Part shown: positions 25,160 through 33,894 of the stretch, in pieces | Position numbering within the stretch: the first letter of the stretch is position 1 | How the letters are laid out: each line of letters starts with the position of its first letter | Source of the DNA: Gammaproteobacteria bacterium | Lineage (GTDB): Bacteria; Pseudomonadota; Gammaproteobacteria; Pseudomonadales; Azotimanducaceae | Length of the DNA: 46,746 nucleotides | Assembly (NCBI GenBank): GCA_021773555.1 | Contig: JAJFKA010000187.1 | Coordinates: forward strand, 1 to 46,746 | Direction of reading: 5' to 3' | Made by a program: the position numbers and the translations under genes | The notes under the pieces: model-generated | The model's input: the letters and a program-made list of their open reading frames with translations, nothing else | Told to the model about the DNA's origin: nothing | Databases searched by the model: none

Positions 25160-25525
25160 TTAATCGGTCTCTGCCAGACTCTTGCATTTAATGCACATGG
25201 CTGCCTCTGGATAGGCTTTCAGCCTCGGAAAGGCAATCGATTCATCACAGCTCTCACAAATCCCATACAGGTCCTCCTGCATGCGTAGCTTCGCCAGGCG
25301 TACCTGCTGTAAACGATTGCTTGTGACGTTACGATTCGCCAGCAGAATACTCTGGTTGTGCATTTCATCCATGCGTGACAATCGCCCGACGTTATCCTTC
25401 AGATTAACGGGCTTGCTGCCTGCTTCTGTATTGTCGAGCAACTGCTGCAATGCAGTCTCCAGGGCATCGAGATCGGCGCGGAGTTCTTCATTTTGTGCTG
25501 TGGAAAGTGAATTTCCGTGTTGCAT
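25160..25525 (-). CDS. DksA/TraR-family zinc-finger protein
   Basis: A 121-residue protein with a helical N-terminal half (AQNEELRADLDALETALQQLL) and a C-terminal four-Cys zinc finger: C90-x2-C93 (GICESCDE) and C111-x2-C114 (MCIKCKSL). The VGRLSRMDEMHNQS segment is typical of short DksA-like proteins. It could bind the RNA polymerase secondary channel and modulate transcription, as DksA does; whether this member is active is not known. The ATG at 25525 is chosen over an upstream frame to 25615. It is divergent from the TPP enzyme gene. Confidence 0.85.
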   Translation of the reverse strand: MQHGNSLSTAQNEELRADLDALETALQQLLDNTEAGSKPVNLKDNVGRLSRMDEMHNQSILLANRNVTSNRLQQVRLAKLRMQEDLYGICESCDESIAFPRLKAYPEAAMCIKCKSLAETD

Positions 25526-25708
25526 ATTAGTTGCTACCGGGTTGTCTTTACGTGTTCCAGGGTTACGTTCAGTAACGGGCGGCCTCAGCACAGGAACTCC
25601 TTTAAGCTGATGCACCGGGATTCGACGAGCTTAGCACAACTGCTTTGCCCGGCTTCAAACACGATCCGGATAGTGTATTCTCTGACCCTGATAAATAAGG
25701 AGAATGTT

Positions 25709-27322
25709 ATGGCTGTACGGACTGGCGGAGAGATGGTGTACCAGACATTGCTGGCGAGTGGAGTCGATCACGTTTTCGGCATCGTCAGCGTACACAACAT
25801 CCCGATCTATGATGCAATTCTCCGCGGCGGTGGAATCAAAACCATCGATGTACGCCATGAACAAGGCGCGTTGCATGCGGCCGATGGATACTCCAGGGCT
25901 ACGGGTAAACTCGGGGTGGCAATCACCAGCACCGGACCCGGTGCTTCAAACAGTATGACGGGTTTGTTCGAGGCAGGTTTCGCCTCTTCTCGTGTTCTGA
26001 TGATAACCGGCCAGACAGAGACGCAGCACTACGGTAAGGGAAAAGGTGTATTGCACGAAGCGGAAAACCAGCTGGCTATGCTGCGTTCGGTTACCAGGGT
26101 AACGGAAAGTCCGAGGCGACTAACCGAGGTTCCAGAACTGCTAACAAGGGTTATTCGTGATATCAACACCGGTCGACCACAACCCGGTGCTATCGAAATT
26201 CCCATAGACCTGCAATACGCCAGCGCCGATGTTGATATCCCGCAGAATATCCAGGGTGATCGGCTGGAACCAGCAGAGGAATCAATTCGCAATGCCGCCG
26301 CGGCCATGGCGGAATCCAGCAAACGGTTTATCCTCGCCGGTGGAGGAGTGTTGCGCTCAGAAGCATCTGATGAACTCATTAAGCTTGCAGAAGCGCTGGA
26401 CGCACCCGTCTACACTACGATCAATGGTCGCGGCTCAATACCTGAAGACCACCCGCTGTCGATGGGTACATTCATGATGGCAGCGGCGTCTGAACTCAAG
26501 GCAGCTGAACTTATGATCGCTGTGGGCACTCGCTTCCAGGGAGGTAGCACGGGTAACTTCGCGTTCAAACCACCATCGTCTCTCATTCATATTGATGCAG
26601 ACAACCATATGATCGGTTTGAACTATCGTGCCCAGGTGGCCGTTCACGGCGATGCCAGACTGGCACTCGATGGCATTCTCAACCAACTGAACGCAGAAAA
26701 GGGCGATGCCAATTTTCTCGCCGCCATCAGTGATAAAGCCGCCACCTCCAGAACAGAAGTTCGCGGCCGGATGGGCGAGGACTTCGAAGAGATTATGGAT
26801 GCGATCAGGTCCCAGTTGCCGCGGCAGGGTAATATCGTCCGGGACGCGACGATTCCCGCCTATGTCTGGGGTAACACCCTGATACCCATACTTGAGCCAC
26901 GCACTTCCATGAATACAACTTCCGCCGCAATCGGGCCTGGTCTGCCTCTTGCCATCGGTGCAGCACTGGGCACTGGCCAGAAGACTGTAATTATTCAAGG
27001 GGACGGAGGGTTTATGCTAAATATTGGGGAACTCGCCACCGCCGCACAGTATCAGGTTCCGGTGATTATCTGCGTTTTTAACGACCGGGGTTATGGTGTC
27101 TTACGCAGAATCCAGGCCTCAAGATTCGAAGGCAGAAATACCGGTGTAGACCTTGCTACACCCGATTTTACCAAAGTGGCAGAAGGTATGGGGGTCAAAG
27201 GCATAGCCGTTGCTGGCGTCGATGCATTCAAAACTGCATTTGCGGAAGCGCTTGCTCATGATGGTCCGGTTTTGCTCGATATCGATCAGTCAAAACTCAA
27301 ACCAATGTCGCTGGGATTTTAA
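25709..27322 (+). CDS. Thiamine-pyrophosphate-dependent enzyme (acetolactate synthase-like)
   Basis: A 537-residue TPP enzyme of the decarboxylase/synthase superfamily. The N-terminal pyrimidine-binding domain has the catalytic Glu in VRHEQGALHAADGYSRATG, the central domain follows, and the C-terminal TPP-binding motif is GDGGFMLNIGELATAAQ with VFNDRGYGV 25 residues on. It probably decarboxylates a 2-oxo acid or joins two of them. It lacks obvious FAD-site specifics and an IlvN partner, so it is unlikely to be the housekeeping acetolactate synthase. ATG at 25709 has AAGGAGAA. It is followed by a DUF1330 gene. Confidence 0.88.
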   Translation: MAVRTGGEMVYQTLLASGVDHVFGIVSVHNIPIYDAILRGGGIKTIDVRHEQGALHAADGYSRATGKLGVAITSTGPGASNSMTGLFEAGFASSRVLMITGQTETQHYGKGKGVLHEAENQLAMLRSVTRVTESPRRLTEVPELLTRVIRDINTGRPQPGAIEIPIDLQYASADVDIPQNIQGDRLEPAEESIRNAAAAMAESSKRFILAGGGVLRSEASDELIKLAEALDAPVYTTINGRGSIPEDHPLSMGTFMMAAASELKAAELMIAVGTRFQGGSTGNFAFKPPSSLIHIDADNHMIGLNYRAQVAVHGDARLALDGILNQLNAEKGDANFLAAISDKAATSRTEVRGRMGEDFEEIMDAIRSQLPRQGNIVRDATIPAYVWGNTLIPILEPRTSMNTTSAAIGPGLPLAIGAALGTGQKTVIIQGDGGFMLNIGELATAAQYQVPVIICVFNDRGYGVLRRIQASRFEGRNTGVDLATPDFTKVAEGMGVKGIAVAGVDAFKTAFAEALAHDGPVLLDIDQSKLKPMSLGF

Positions 27323-27391
27323 AAAAATCGCGCACCTGCGTGAAGAAGCATCGGATAAATCACTACTGATTCGCTGTAACAAAATCGAGTA

Positions 27392-27408
27392 ACTGGCAGA
27401 GCGCCAGT
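27392..27408 (+). other. Small hairpin upstream of the DUF1330 gene
   Basis: ACTGGC and GCCAGT are separated by AGAGC, giving a 6-bp perfect stem. No T-tract follows, so a terminator is unlikely; it could be a transcript-stabilising hairpin between the TPP-enzyme and DUF1330 genes. Confidence 0.3.
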
Positions 27409-27432
27409 CGCGTTCAATCGACGGGGAACCCT

Positions 27433-27837
27433 ATGGGAAGTATAAAACCAGACGATGAAGCTCTGGCCACGATGGCCACAGGTAATCCAGATGAGCCGGT
27501 GGTCATGTTAAACACGCTCCGCTACCGGCAACAGGCACAAGCGGGTTACGGGGTTGACGGCATGACAGGAGAGGAGGCTTTCCAGGAATATGGAAGAAAG
27601 TTTGCCGAACTGAATCCCCGTTTTGGTGGAACGCCAGTGTGGATGGGCCGCGCATTAAATTCCATCATCGGGCCTGAGCGATGGGATATTGTGATCCTGG
27701 TTGCCTATCCAACCCGCCGTGACTTTGTTGAAATGCTTAAAGATCCTGCTTATCAGGCGATCGCTCCCATTCGGGCTGCGGCCCTGGCAGACAGTCGACT
27801 TATTGAGATGCAACAGTTGCTGCCATCAGTTACCTGA
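27433..27837 (+). CDS. DUF1330 family protein
   Basis: A 134-residue ferredoxin-like (dimeric alpha-beta barrel) protein. It has EPVVMLNTLRYRQQA near residue 22, EEAFQEYGRKFAEL, and WDIVILVAYPTRRDFVEMLKDPAYQAIAPIRAAAL, the usual DUF1330 core. No activity is established for the family; relatives are fold-related to monooxygenases and chlorite dismutase-like proteins. ATG at 27433 follows GGGGAACCCT. It is downstream of the TPP enzyme with a gap of about 110 bp and converges with a PhyH gene (stop codons 1 bp apart). Confidence 0.8.
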   Translation: MGSIKPDDEALATMATGNPDEPVVMLNTLRYRQQAQAGYGVDGMTGEEAFQEYGRKFAELNPRFGGTPVWMGRALNSIIGPERWDIVILVAYPTRRDFVEMLKDPAYQAIAPIRAAALADSRLIEMQQLLPSVT

Positions 27838-27838
27838 C

Positions 27839-28591
27839 TTAACGACGCACGTTAAAGTCATTCAGACCCGACCGATCAACGCCGCGCATGAGGTACAGGG
27901 TGCGCTCCTTCATACTGAGGGGCCCTTCGCCTGCCCTGGCAATTTCCCGATCATAAACCGACGTTGTTGGCATATAACGTAACGTCATGCCACCGCGCGG
28001 CCGGGAAGACTGGTTAGGTTCAGAGCCGTGAATGATATAGACATCGTGCAGCGAAATCTGGCCGGGTTTCAGCTCTATGGGTACTGCTTTCGCCGCATCA
28101 AATTCACCCTCCTTTAATTGCAGTGGCAAGCTGACATTCTTGCTGTCGTTGTGTTCATGTTGATTCAGGGATCGATCCCTGTGGCTCCCGGGGATGACCT
28201 GCAGGCAGCCGTTATCGCGATTTGATTCGTCAACGGCAATCCACACACTGCAGGTGGCGAGTGGTCGAATTGGCCAGTACTCACCATCCTGGTGCCAGGG
28301 TACGCGCTTGCCCTTGCCTGCTGGCTTGGCAAAAAAACTGCTGTTCCACAGGGCAATATCAGACCCAAGTATCTGCGCCACCATATCCAGGATATCCGGA
28401 TTTCTCGCGATGCCGAGAAAATACGGATCAAACGCCAGTAAGGCCGGGCAATAGTCTTCGAACTCCGGGTAGTGCGCGACGAGTTTCTGGTGGCTGTGAC
28501 GAATGCCATCGAGGTCCGCCGCTGGCAATTGGAAATCCGGGACGATATAGCCCTGGGAGTGGTAGCTATCGATTTCCTTTTCACTCAGCAA
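27839..28591 (-). CDS. Phytanoyl-CoA dioxygenase-family Fe(II)/2-oxoglutarate oxygenase
   Basis: A 250-residue oxygenase of the PhyH family. The HxD iron motif is in PWHQDGEYWPIRP, followed by SVWIAVDESNRDNGCLQVIPGSH, which is strongly conserved in PhyH, and the distal His in YIIHGSEPNQS with the 2-oxoglutarate Arg in MTLRYMPT. The start is a TTG at 28591 with GGGAG upstream. It probably hydroxylates a lipid-like or small substrate. It is the second of three PhyH-type genes in the window and is divergent from the MFS-thioredoxin gene. Confidence 0.88.
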   Translation of the reverse strand: MLSEKEIDSYHSQGYIVPDFQLPAADLDGIRHSHQKLVAHYPEFEDYCPALLAFDPYFLGIARNPDILDMVAQILGSDIALWNSSFFAKPAGKGKRVPWHQDGEYWPIRPLATCSVWIAVDESNRDNGCLQVIPGSHRDRSLNQHEHNDSKNVSLPLQLKEGEFDAAKAVPIELKPGQISLHDVYIIHGSEPNQSSRPRGGMTLRYMPTTSVYDREIARAGEGPLSMKERTLYLMRGVDRSGLNDFNVRR

Positions 28592-28698
28592 GGTACTACT
28601 CCCAATTCGTTCAACTGCAATCAGGCTATTCTATACTCACCAGGCACAAATTTATCGAGGCAAAGGGCTGTTGCATTCACACACTCAACTACCTCAGT

Positions 28699-30693
28699 AT
28701 GGGCGATCATTTTCACGGACTTAACGGAGATTCGTTGGATACCCATCGGTTAGGCGCACGCCCAATGGTGGCCTACGGCTTTGGTCAGGTCGCAGAAGCC
28801 ATCAAGAACACCGGATTCAGCGTATTTCTGCTTTTCTACTATAACCAGGTGCTCCAGGTGCCAGCGACCGGCATCAGTATCGCGCTCGCAGTTGCGTTGA
28901 TCTTCGACGCCATCACCGACCCACTGGCTGGTGGACTCTCCGATAAGGTGCGGACTCGCTGGGGCAGGCGGCACCCATTTATCCTGTTCTCTGCCATTCC
29001 GTTGGCGGTCACATTTTATCTGCTATTTAATCCCCCCCAGGGACTCTCTGAGGCTGGCCTGGTCGCCTGGTTACTGATTTTTGCGGTACTCGTGCGTGCC
29101 GCCATGACGTTTTACCACATACCACACATGGCACTGGGCGCTGAACTGGCAAGAGACTATAACCAGCGTTCAACCATGTACGCGTTTAATACACTATTTG
29201 GATTCCTCGGTGGCGCGATGTTTATTCCGCTCTCCTATCGGTTGTTTTTTCCGACCACGGAAGAATTTAATCCAGCCCTGCTCAATCACGCCGCATACAC
29301 ACCCTGGTCACTCTTCGCGGGGGGCTTGATGATTTTTGCAATTGTCGTTTGTGTACTCGGTACAAAGAGTGAAATCCCTCGTCTACGTGAACTGGCAACC
29401 CCGGCGCTCAGGCGATTCGGCTTTCGTGCACTGCTCACCGAGGTGATGGACGCCTTTACCAATAAGTCCTTTCGTTCCATATTTATCGGCATGATGCTGG
29501 GTACATTCATCCTGGCTGTTGAAGGCGTATTTAATCCCTTTATGGGTTTTCATTTCTGGGGTATGACCACGGAGCAGTTATCTTTCCTGCCGATAGGCAG
29601 CATCATCGGCCTGACGCTATCGATGTTTCTCACGCCGTTTGCGACCCGCCTGTTTGATAAAAAACCGACTTTGATCATGAGTGCGATGCTGACGATTTTC
29701 AACATCAACACCCCGATCATTCTGGCTCTAATGGATGTTTCCTGGTTTCCAGAGCGCGGATCCAACATCTTGTTAGTGGTTCTGGTCGTCAACGCCGGTA
29801 TCACTGCTTTGCTTGGTCCGGTGATATTTGCCACCTTAAACTCCATGTTTGCCGACATTACGGATGAGCACGAACTTGAAGTCAATGAACGCCGGGAAGG
29901 TGTTATTTTCGCCGCACGTGCATTCGCGGTGAAAGCAACCAGTTCTATGGGGCTGATTTTTGGTGGGGTTCTACTGGACTACATCCAGTTTCCCCGGGGT
30001 GCAGAGATGGGCTCTGTACCCGACACCATCGTCTGGCAACTTGGATTTATTGCAGGACCGGCAACCTCGGTGTTTACATTTTTTGGCATGATGATGTACC
30101 TGGGTTATCGCATTGACCGTAAGCGGCATGCGGAAATTTCGGTAGAACTGGCAAGACGACGGGAGCTACGTCTTGCAGGCACGCCCGAGCCTGGTGTCAT
30201 AAAGTCCGGCTTGAATACGTCGCCGGAGGCCCCATACCGGACTATTCGCCATGAAGGAACTGTGATGACCGGTGTTGTTTGCCCCCAGTGTTTCGTTACC
30301 AATCGGGTTCCATCAGAACGCCTGACCGATTCGCCGACCTGCGGTAAGTGCCATGAGCAGCTTTTCCCGGGAAAACCGGTGCCCGTCAATGCAGAACAGT
30401 TTCGACAAATGATCAACCATAATGACATTCCGGTCGTGGTTGATTTCTGGGCATCCTGGTGCGCACCCTGCAGGATGTTCGCACCCATTTTTGCGGACGC
30501 TGCCGCAGCACTTGACCCCGAATACCGATTCATCAAGGTAGACACCGAGGCGAATCAGGTGATTGCTGCTAACCACCACATCCAGTCGATCCCGACGGTC
30601 GCGGTATTCCGTGGTGGCAAGGAAATTTCTCGGCAATCCGGTGCAATGTCAAAACAACAGTTTCTCGCCTGGGTAACGGGAATTTCAGCGTGA
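28699..30693 (+). CDS. GPH-type MFS transporter continuous in frame with thioredoxin 2
   Basis: One open frame of 664 codons. Residues 1 to about 480 are a 12-helix glycoside-pentoside-hexuronide (MelB-like) transporter: YGFGQVAEAIKNTGF, FDAITDPLAGGLSDKVRTRWGRRHPF and a later half with SMFADITDEHELEVNERREG. A linker of about 40 residues (ELARRRELRLAG onward) leads without a stop into a complete thioredoxin 2 from residue 523. MFS C-termini are cytoplasmic, so a tethered TrxC would be on the right side. The ATG at 28699 lacks a good ribosome-binding site; a TTG at 28735 with ACGGAG upstream may be the true start. Either a real fusion or two genes whose transporter lost its stop. Confidence 0.7.
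   Translation: MGDHFHGLNGDSLDTHRLGARPMVAYGFGQVAEAIKNTGFSVFLLFYYNQVLQVPATGISIALAVALIFDAITDPLAGGLSDKVRTRWGRRHPFILFSAIPLAVTFYLLFNPPQGLSEAGLVAWLLIFAVLVRAAMTFYHIPHMALGAELARDYNQRSTMYAFNTLFGFLGGAMFIPLSYRLFFPTTEEFNPALLNHAAYTPWSLFAGGLMIFAIVVCVLGTKSEIPRLRELATPALRRFGFRALLTEVMDAFTNKSFRSIFIGMMLGTFILAVEGVFNPFMGFHFWGMTTEQLSFLPIGSIIGLTLSMFLTPFATRLFDKKPTLIMSAMLTIFNINTPIILALMDVSWFPERGSNILLVVLVVNAGITALLGPVIFATLNSMFADITDEHELEVNERREGVIFAARAFAVKATSSMGLIFGGVLLDYIQFPRGAEMGSVPDTIVWQLGFIAGPATSVFTFFGMMMYLGYRIDRKRHAEISVELARRRELRLAGTPEPGVIKSGLNTSPEAPYRTIRHEGTVMTGVVCPQCFVTNRVPSERLTDSPTCGKCHEQLFPGKPVPVNAEQFRQMINHNDIPVVVDFWASWCAPCRMFAPIFADAAAALDPEYRFIKVDTEANQVIAANHHIQSIPTVAVFRGGKEISRQSGAMSKQQFLAWVTGISA
30265..30693 (+). CDS. 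trxC: Thioredoxin 2 (internal start within the fused frame)
   Basis: A full-length 142-residue TrxC. The N-terminal zinc ribbon has C6-x2-C9 (VVCPQCF) and C26-x2-C29 (TCGKCHE). The thioredoxin active site is WASWCAPCRMF (C66, C69), with the cis-Pro in IQSIPTVAVF. It reduces protein disulfides in the cytoplasm and is often oxidative-stress induced. The ATG at 30265 has AAGGA 7 nt upstream, so TrxC can be made on its own from the same mRNA, although the same frame is open from the upstream transporter. Confidence 0.9.
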   Translation: MTGVVCPQCFVTNRVPSERLTDSPTCGKCHEQLFPGKPVPVNAEQFRQMINHNDIPVVVDFWASWCAPCRMFAPIFADAAAALDPEYRFIKVDTEANQVIAANHHIQSIPTVAVFRGGKEISRQSGAMSKQQFLAWVTGISA

Positions 30694-30695
30694 TC

Positions 30696-30717
30696 AAAAA
30701 GCACAGGGATTTTGTGC
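30696..30717 (-). terminator. Putative rho-independent terminator of the AGCS/cytochrome c transcript
   Basis: On the minus strand GCACA and TGTGC (30701-30717) form a 5-bp stem with a 7-nt loop, followed by five T (30696-30700). It lies between the stops of trxC and the cytochrome c gene. The stem is short. Confidence 0.5.
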
Positions 30718-30721
30718 CGGG

Positions 30722-31153
30722 TCATTCCACCTGGGTGACCGATTGCAGATAGCAATATAAATTAAGGCGTTGTTTATCGTTACGGATGCCGCGAAAGGCC
30801 ATGGTGGTGTCCGTCATAAACGTCAGCGGTGAACGCAGGAAGGCGTCAAGATTCTCCTGTTCCCAGTAAAATTCAGCGAGCCGCATAGAGTCAGAATAGA
30901 CAAACCCCTGGACCTTGCCGGCCGGGCGCTGGAACATCCCGAACAAAGTCGGACCTTCTTTTTGCCTGTCCTGATCACCTTTAGAAAGCTCCTCAGGGGA
31001 TTGCGCCGTGAGTGAATGACATTTACGGCACCGCGCGAAAACCTGTCGACCCTTTTGCGGTTTGCAGTCCAGTTTTTCGGCAAAAACCGGCACCCCGGGC
31101 GCGAAGAAAATCAATACCACCAGCAAGCGTGGTATCAGGCGTGCAACCTGCAT
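30722..31153 (-). CDS. Class I cytochrome c (c2-like), exported
   Basis: A 143-residue periplasmic electron carrier. It has a signal peptide (ARLIPRLLVVLIFFAPGVPVFA), heme motif CRKCH at residues 42-46, a GPTLFGMFQRPAG segment, and MAFRGI containing the likely Met ligand, as in cytochrome c2/c-type class I proteins. It begins 3 bp after the AGCS symporter stop on the same strand, so the two are co-transcribed, an unusual pairing. The oxidase or dehydrogenase it serves is not in view. Confidence 0.88.
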   Translation of the reverse strand: MQVARLIPRLLVVLIFFAPGVPVFAEKLDCKPQKGRQVFARCRKCHSLTAQSPEELSKGDQDRQKEGPTLFGMFQRPAGKVQGFVYSDSMRLAEFYWEQENLDAFLRSPLTFMTDTTMAFRGIRNDKQRLNLYCYLQSVTQVE

Positions 31154-31156
31154 CGC

Positions 31157-32857
31157 CTAACGCTTCCTGCCAAACAAACTCGAGACGCTTGTCCGATGGT
31201 ATTCGGTATCAAAATCACCAGCCTTCAGTTTTACGATGTAGGCATGGTAGGCAGCGATGGCTTTGTGACCGAATATCAAGGTGATCGGCAGGCTCGCCAG
31301 CAACACAAGTCCTGTTCCCGTGGTTGTAAAGGCATCCAGTTCGCGGTCAGTTCGAATGAATCCGAGGGTTGCAACGAAGGTCATCAGGCAGTAGACGAGT
31401 TTGTACGCCATGACCGGCCTCGTGCCTAACAGGAACACCACAGCCTGTTCACCATAGTAACCCCAGGAGATAATGGTCGACAGCGCAAAGAACCATGCGG
31501 CGATCGTCACCAACCATTTACCCAGCCCGTCATGGGTCTGATCAAAGGCGAAAGCCGTGAGGCTCGCCCCCGCATAGGCTCTGTACAATCCGTTATCGCG
31601 AAAAGCCGGTCTGAAGGATTCGTCGAGGACTTCAAACTCAACATAATCAATATCATTTTGCACCACCACGGTTCCGTTCCAGCGCCGCGCACTTCCTTGC
31701 TCGTCGGTTCGGATCATGTACACCGCAACACCGTCCGGCCACCGTTCACCGTCTATTTCGGGCAGGCGTACCCGGTCGGCCTGCCAACCTGCTTCACCAC
31801 CATTGATTATGCCGGGGGTTTTCTCGAAATTGATGTCAGCCGCTCGATTCCAGACTCCAGAACTCAACAATACGAGGCCGGTGATAGTGCACACGACCAA
31901 GGTATCAATGAATGGTTCCAATCCGGCGACCATGCCTTCGCGCACCGGTTCATCTGTTCGTGCCGCACAGTGGGCAATTGCGGACGAGCCCTGGCCAACT
32001 TCCGAGCTGTACAATGCTCGTTTCATACCCCACAACATTGCCGCACCAACACTACCACCGACGAAAGCGCCAGTTGCCTCGGTGGGATTAAACGCGCTGT
32101 GGAAAATCAGGGCGAAAATTGCCGGAATCTCATCGATATGCACGACAATCACATACAGGCCTGCAACGATATAGATGAGGCACATAAATGGAACAAGTAA
32201 CCCGCTCACCTGGCCAATGCGTTTGATGCCACCGATCAACACCGCCCCCACGGTAACCGCCAACACAACACCCACCAGTGGACGGGACATACCGAAAAAA
32301 GCTGCCGAAACATCCGCCACATTCCAGGCCTGGAACATGTTGCCGCCGGCAAACGTGCCGATCAGTAGCATCACGCAGTAAAACCCCCCCAGCAGCGCCC
32401 CGAAGCGCGCCCATCCGGGACCGATTTCAGCGAATGCCCGGCTCGCAACCCACATGGGTCCGCCGTGAGGATTCTCGGGGTCATCAACATTGCGATACAA
32501 CATCGCCAGCGTGACCTCGACGATTTTTACCGCCATGCCGACCAGACCAACAACCCACATCCAAAACATGGCACCTGGTCCGCCAAGCGCGATGGCAATT
32601 GCGACACCACCAATATTTCCCAGGCCGACGGTTGCTGACAGCGCCGTAGATAGCGCCTGAAAATGATTGATCGCACCCGGGTCATCACTGTCGTCATAAT
32701 GGCCAAGGGTGATAGCCGTACCGTGCGTCAGTGCACGATATTGGGCAGAAACACTCCAGACGGTATAGAGCACACCGGTCAGTAAAACAGCGTAGAGCAC
32801 GTTGTCGTGCCAGAGGAAGGTGTTGATGGCGCCCGTAACCGCGTGAAATGATTCCAT
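31157..32857 (-). CDS. Alanine or glycine:cation symporter (AGCS family) with a large insert
   Basis: A 566-residue inner-membrane symporter for alanine, glycine or related amino acids with Na+ or H+. Family motifs: LSTALSATVGLGNIGGVAIAIALGGPGAMFWMW, SSAIAHCAARTDEPVREGMV and IISWGYYGEQAVVFLLG. About 93 residues lie between SSGVW and GASLTAFAF, where relatives usually have 10-20; the insert (FEKTPGIINGGEAG, WNGTVVVQNDIDYVEFEV) looks like a small folded periplasmic domain. It heads a two-gene unit with cytochrome c. No glycine-riboswitch-like sequence is apparent in the upstream gap. Confidence 0.88.
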   Translation of the reverse strand: MESFHAVTGAINTFLWHDNVLYAVLLTGVLYTVWSVSAQYRALTHGTAITLGHYDDSDDPGAINHFQALSTALSATVGLGNIGGVAIAIALGGPGAMFWMWVVGLVGMAVKIVEVTLAMLYRNVDDPENPHGGPMWVASRAFAEIGPGWARFGALLGGFYCVMLLIGTFAGGNMFQAWNVADVSAAFFGMSRPLVGVVLAVTVGAVLIGGIKRIGQVSGLLVPFMCLIYIVAGLYVIVVHIDEIPAIFALIFHSAFNPTEATGAFVGGSVGAAMLWGMKRALYSSEVGQGSSAIAHCAARTDEPVREGMVAGLEPFIDTLVVCTITGLVLLSSGVWNRAADINFEKTPGIINGGEAGWQADRVRLPEIDGERWPDGVAVYMIRTDEQGSARRWNGTVVVQNDIDYVEFEVLDESFRPAFRDNGLYRAYAGASLTAFAFDQTHDGLGKWLVTIAAWFFALSTIISWGYYGEQAVVFLLGTRPVMAYKLVYCLMTFVATLGFIRTDRELDAFTTTGTGLVLLASLPITLIFGHKAIAAYHAYIVKLKAGDFDTEYHRTSVSSLFGRKR

Positions 32858-33092
32858 TTTTCCTCAGTTCGCTTAAATTAGTTGACCAGCCAGAGGGCTG
32901 CGTTGTCACCCTGCCACGACTATAAACCGATACCTCGGTCTGGCACCAGCACCACAAAATCAGTCATCAGCGAATTTCACCGCGCACAAGCTTGCTGCAC
33001 CCGTCCCCGCCGTGTAGATTTATCCCTCTGCAATGCTGACACTCGCTGATGAAAACCCCGCCGGTAGATTCCATTAAAATGATTGCTGCTTC

Positions 33093-33839
33093 GTGAAAAA
33101 AGTTGCGCTGATTACTGGCGGTAGTCGCGGAATTGGTGCTGCAACTTCCATGCGGCTATCAAAGGATGGTTATAGTCTGGCCATCAACTATGTGTCCGAT
33201 TCGCACGCCGCAGACTCACTTGTAGAAACCATCATCCTTCAGGGCGGTCATGCCATCGCAGTGCAGGCCGACATTTCCGTGGAAGCGGAGGTTCTGGCCT
33301 TGTTCAACGCCATTGATGTAGCGCTTGACGGACTTGACCTGCTGGTAAACAACGCAGGTGTGCTGGCGACACAAATGCCGGTTGTGAGCATGACCGCGGA
33401 GCGCATCAATCGCGTTATGGCGACGAATGTAACCGGTACGTTCCTGTGTTGCCGGGAAGCCATAAAACGTATGTCGACAAACTACGGGGGTCGGGGTGGT
33501 GTCATTATCAATGTTTCATCGGCGGCAGCACGCCTGGGTTCCGCTGGTGAATATGTGGACTACGCTGCGTCCAAAGGCGCAATTGATACCCTGACAACCG
33601 GTCTCGCCGCCGAGGTCGCCGATCAGGGAATTCGGGTTAACGCTGTCAGACCTGGCCTGATCTACACAGAGATGCACTCCAAAGGGGGCGAACCCGGTCG
33701 TGTCGACAGACTGAGCCAGTTAGTACCGATGAAACGCGGCGGACAGCCTGAGGAAGTCGCTGCGGCAATCGCATGGCTCGCTTCAGATGAATCGAGCTAC
33801 TCAACCGGCGCTTTTATTGAAGTGTCCGGGGGTCGTTGA
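33093..33839 (+). CDS. Short-chain dehydrogenase/reductase (SDR)
   Basis: A 248-residue classical SDR. The cofactor motif is TGGSRGIGAA at residues 8-17, NNAG near 87, the catalytic Ser in NVSSAAARLG and Tyr-x3-Lys in YAASKG, with the RPGLIYTEMH loop following. GSAGEYVDYAASKGAIDTLTTGLA resembles the glucose-dehydrogenase/FabG-like branch. It oxidises or reduces an alcohol or keto group using NAD(P). The start is a GTG at 33093 with no strong ribosome-binding site. It is 55 bp from the nucleoside phosphorylase gene on the same strand. Confidence 0.9.
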   Translation: MKKVALITGGSRGIGAATSMRLSKDGYSLAINYVSDSHAADSLVETIILQGGHAIAVQADISVEAEVLALFNAIDVALDGLDLLVNNAGVLATQMPVVSMTAERINRVMATNVTGTFLCCREAIKRMSTNYGGRGGVIINVSSAAARLGSAGEYVDYAASKGAIDTLTTGLAAEVADQGIRVNAVRPGLIYTEMHSKGGEPGRVDRLSQLVPMKRGGQPEEVAAAIAWLASDESSYSTGAFIEVSGGR

Positions 33840-33894
33840 GATGTATAGCTGAACCAGCAGAAATCCAATCTGCGAACAACCGGGAGAAATTCAA

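Noticed and set aside
25517-25708. Longer start for the TPP enzyme at 25517.
   Set aside because: The extension lies over the DksA-like gene 5' end, and the ATG at 25709 has a strong AAGGAG.
28222-28698. Upstream extension of the MFS frame toward 28222.
   Set aside because: It overlaps the PhyH gene on the other strand and does not read like transporter sequence; the start is placed at 28699 or 28735.
32858-33092. Possible glycine riboswitch upstream of the amino-acid symporter.
   Set aside because: No conserved core sequence or clear pairing pattern was seen.
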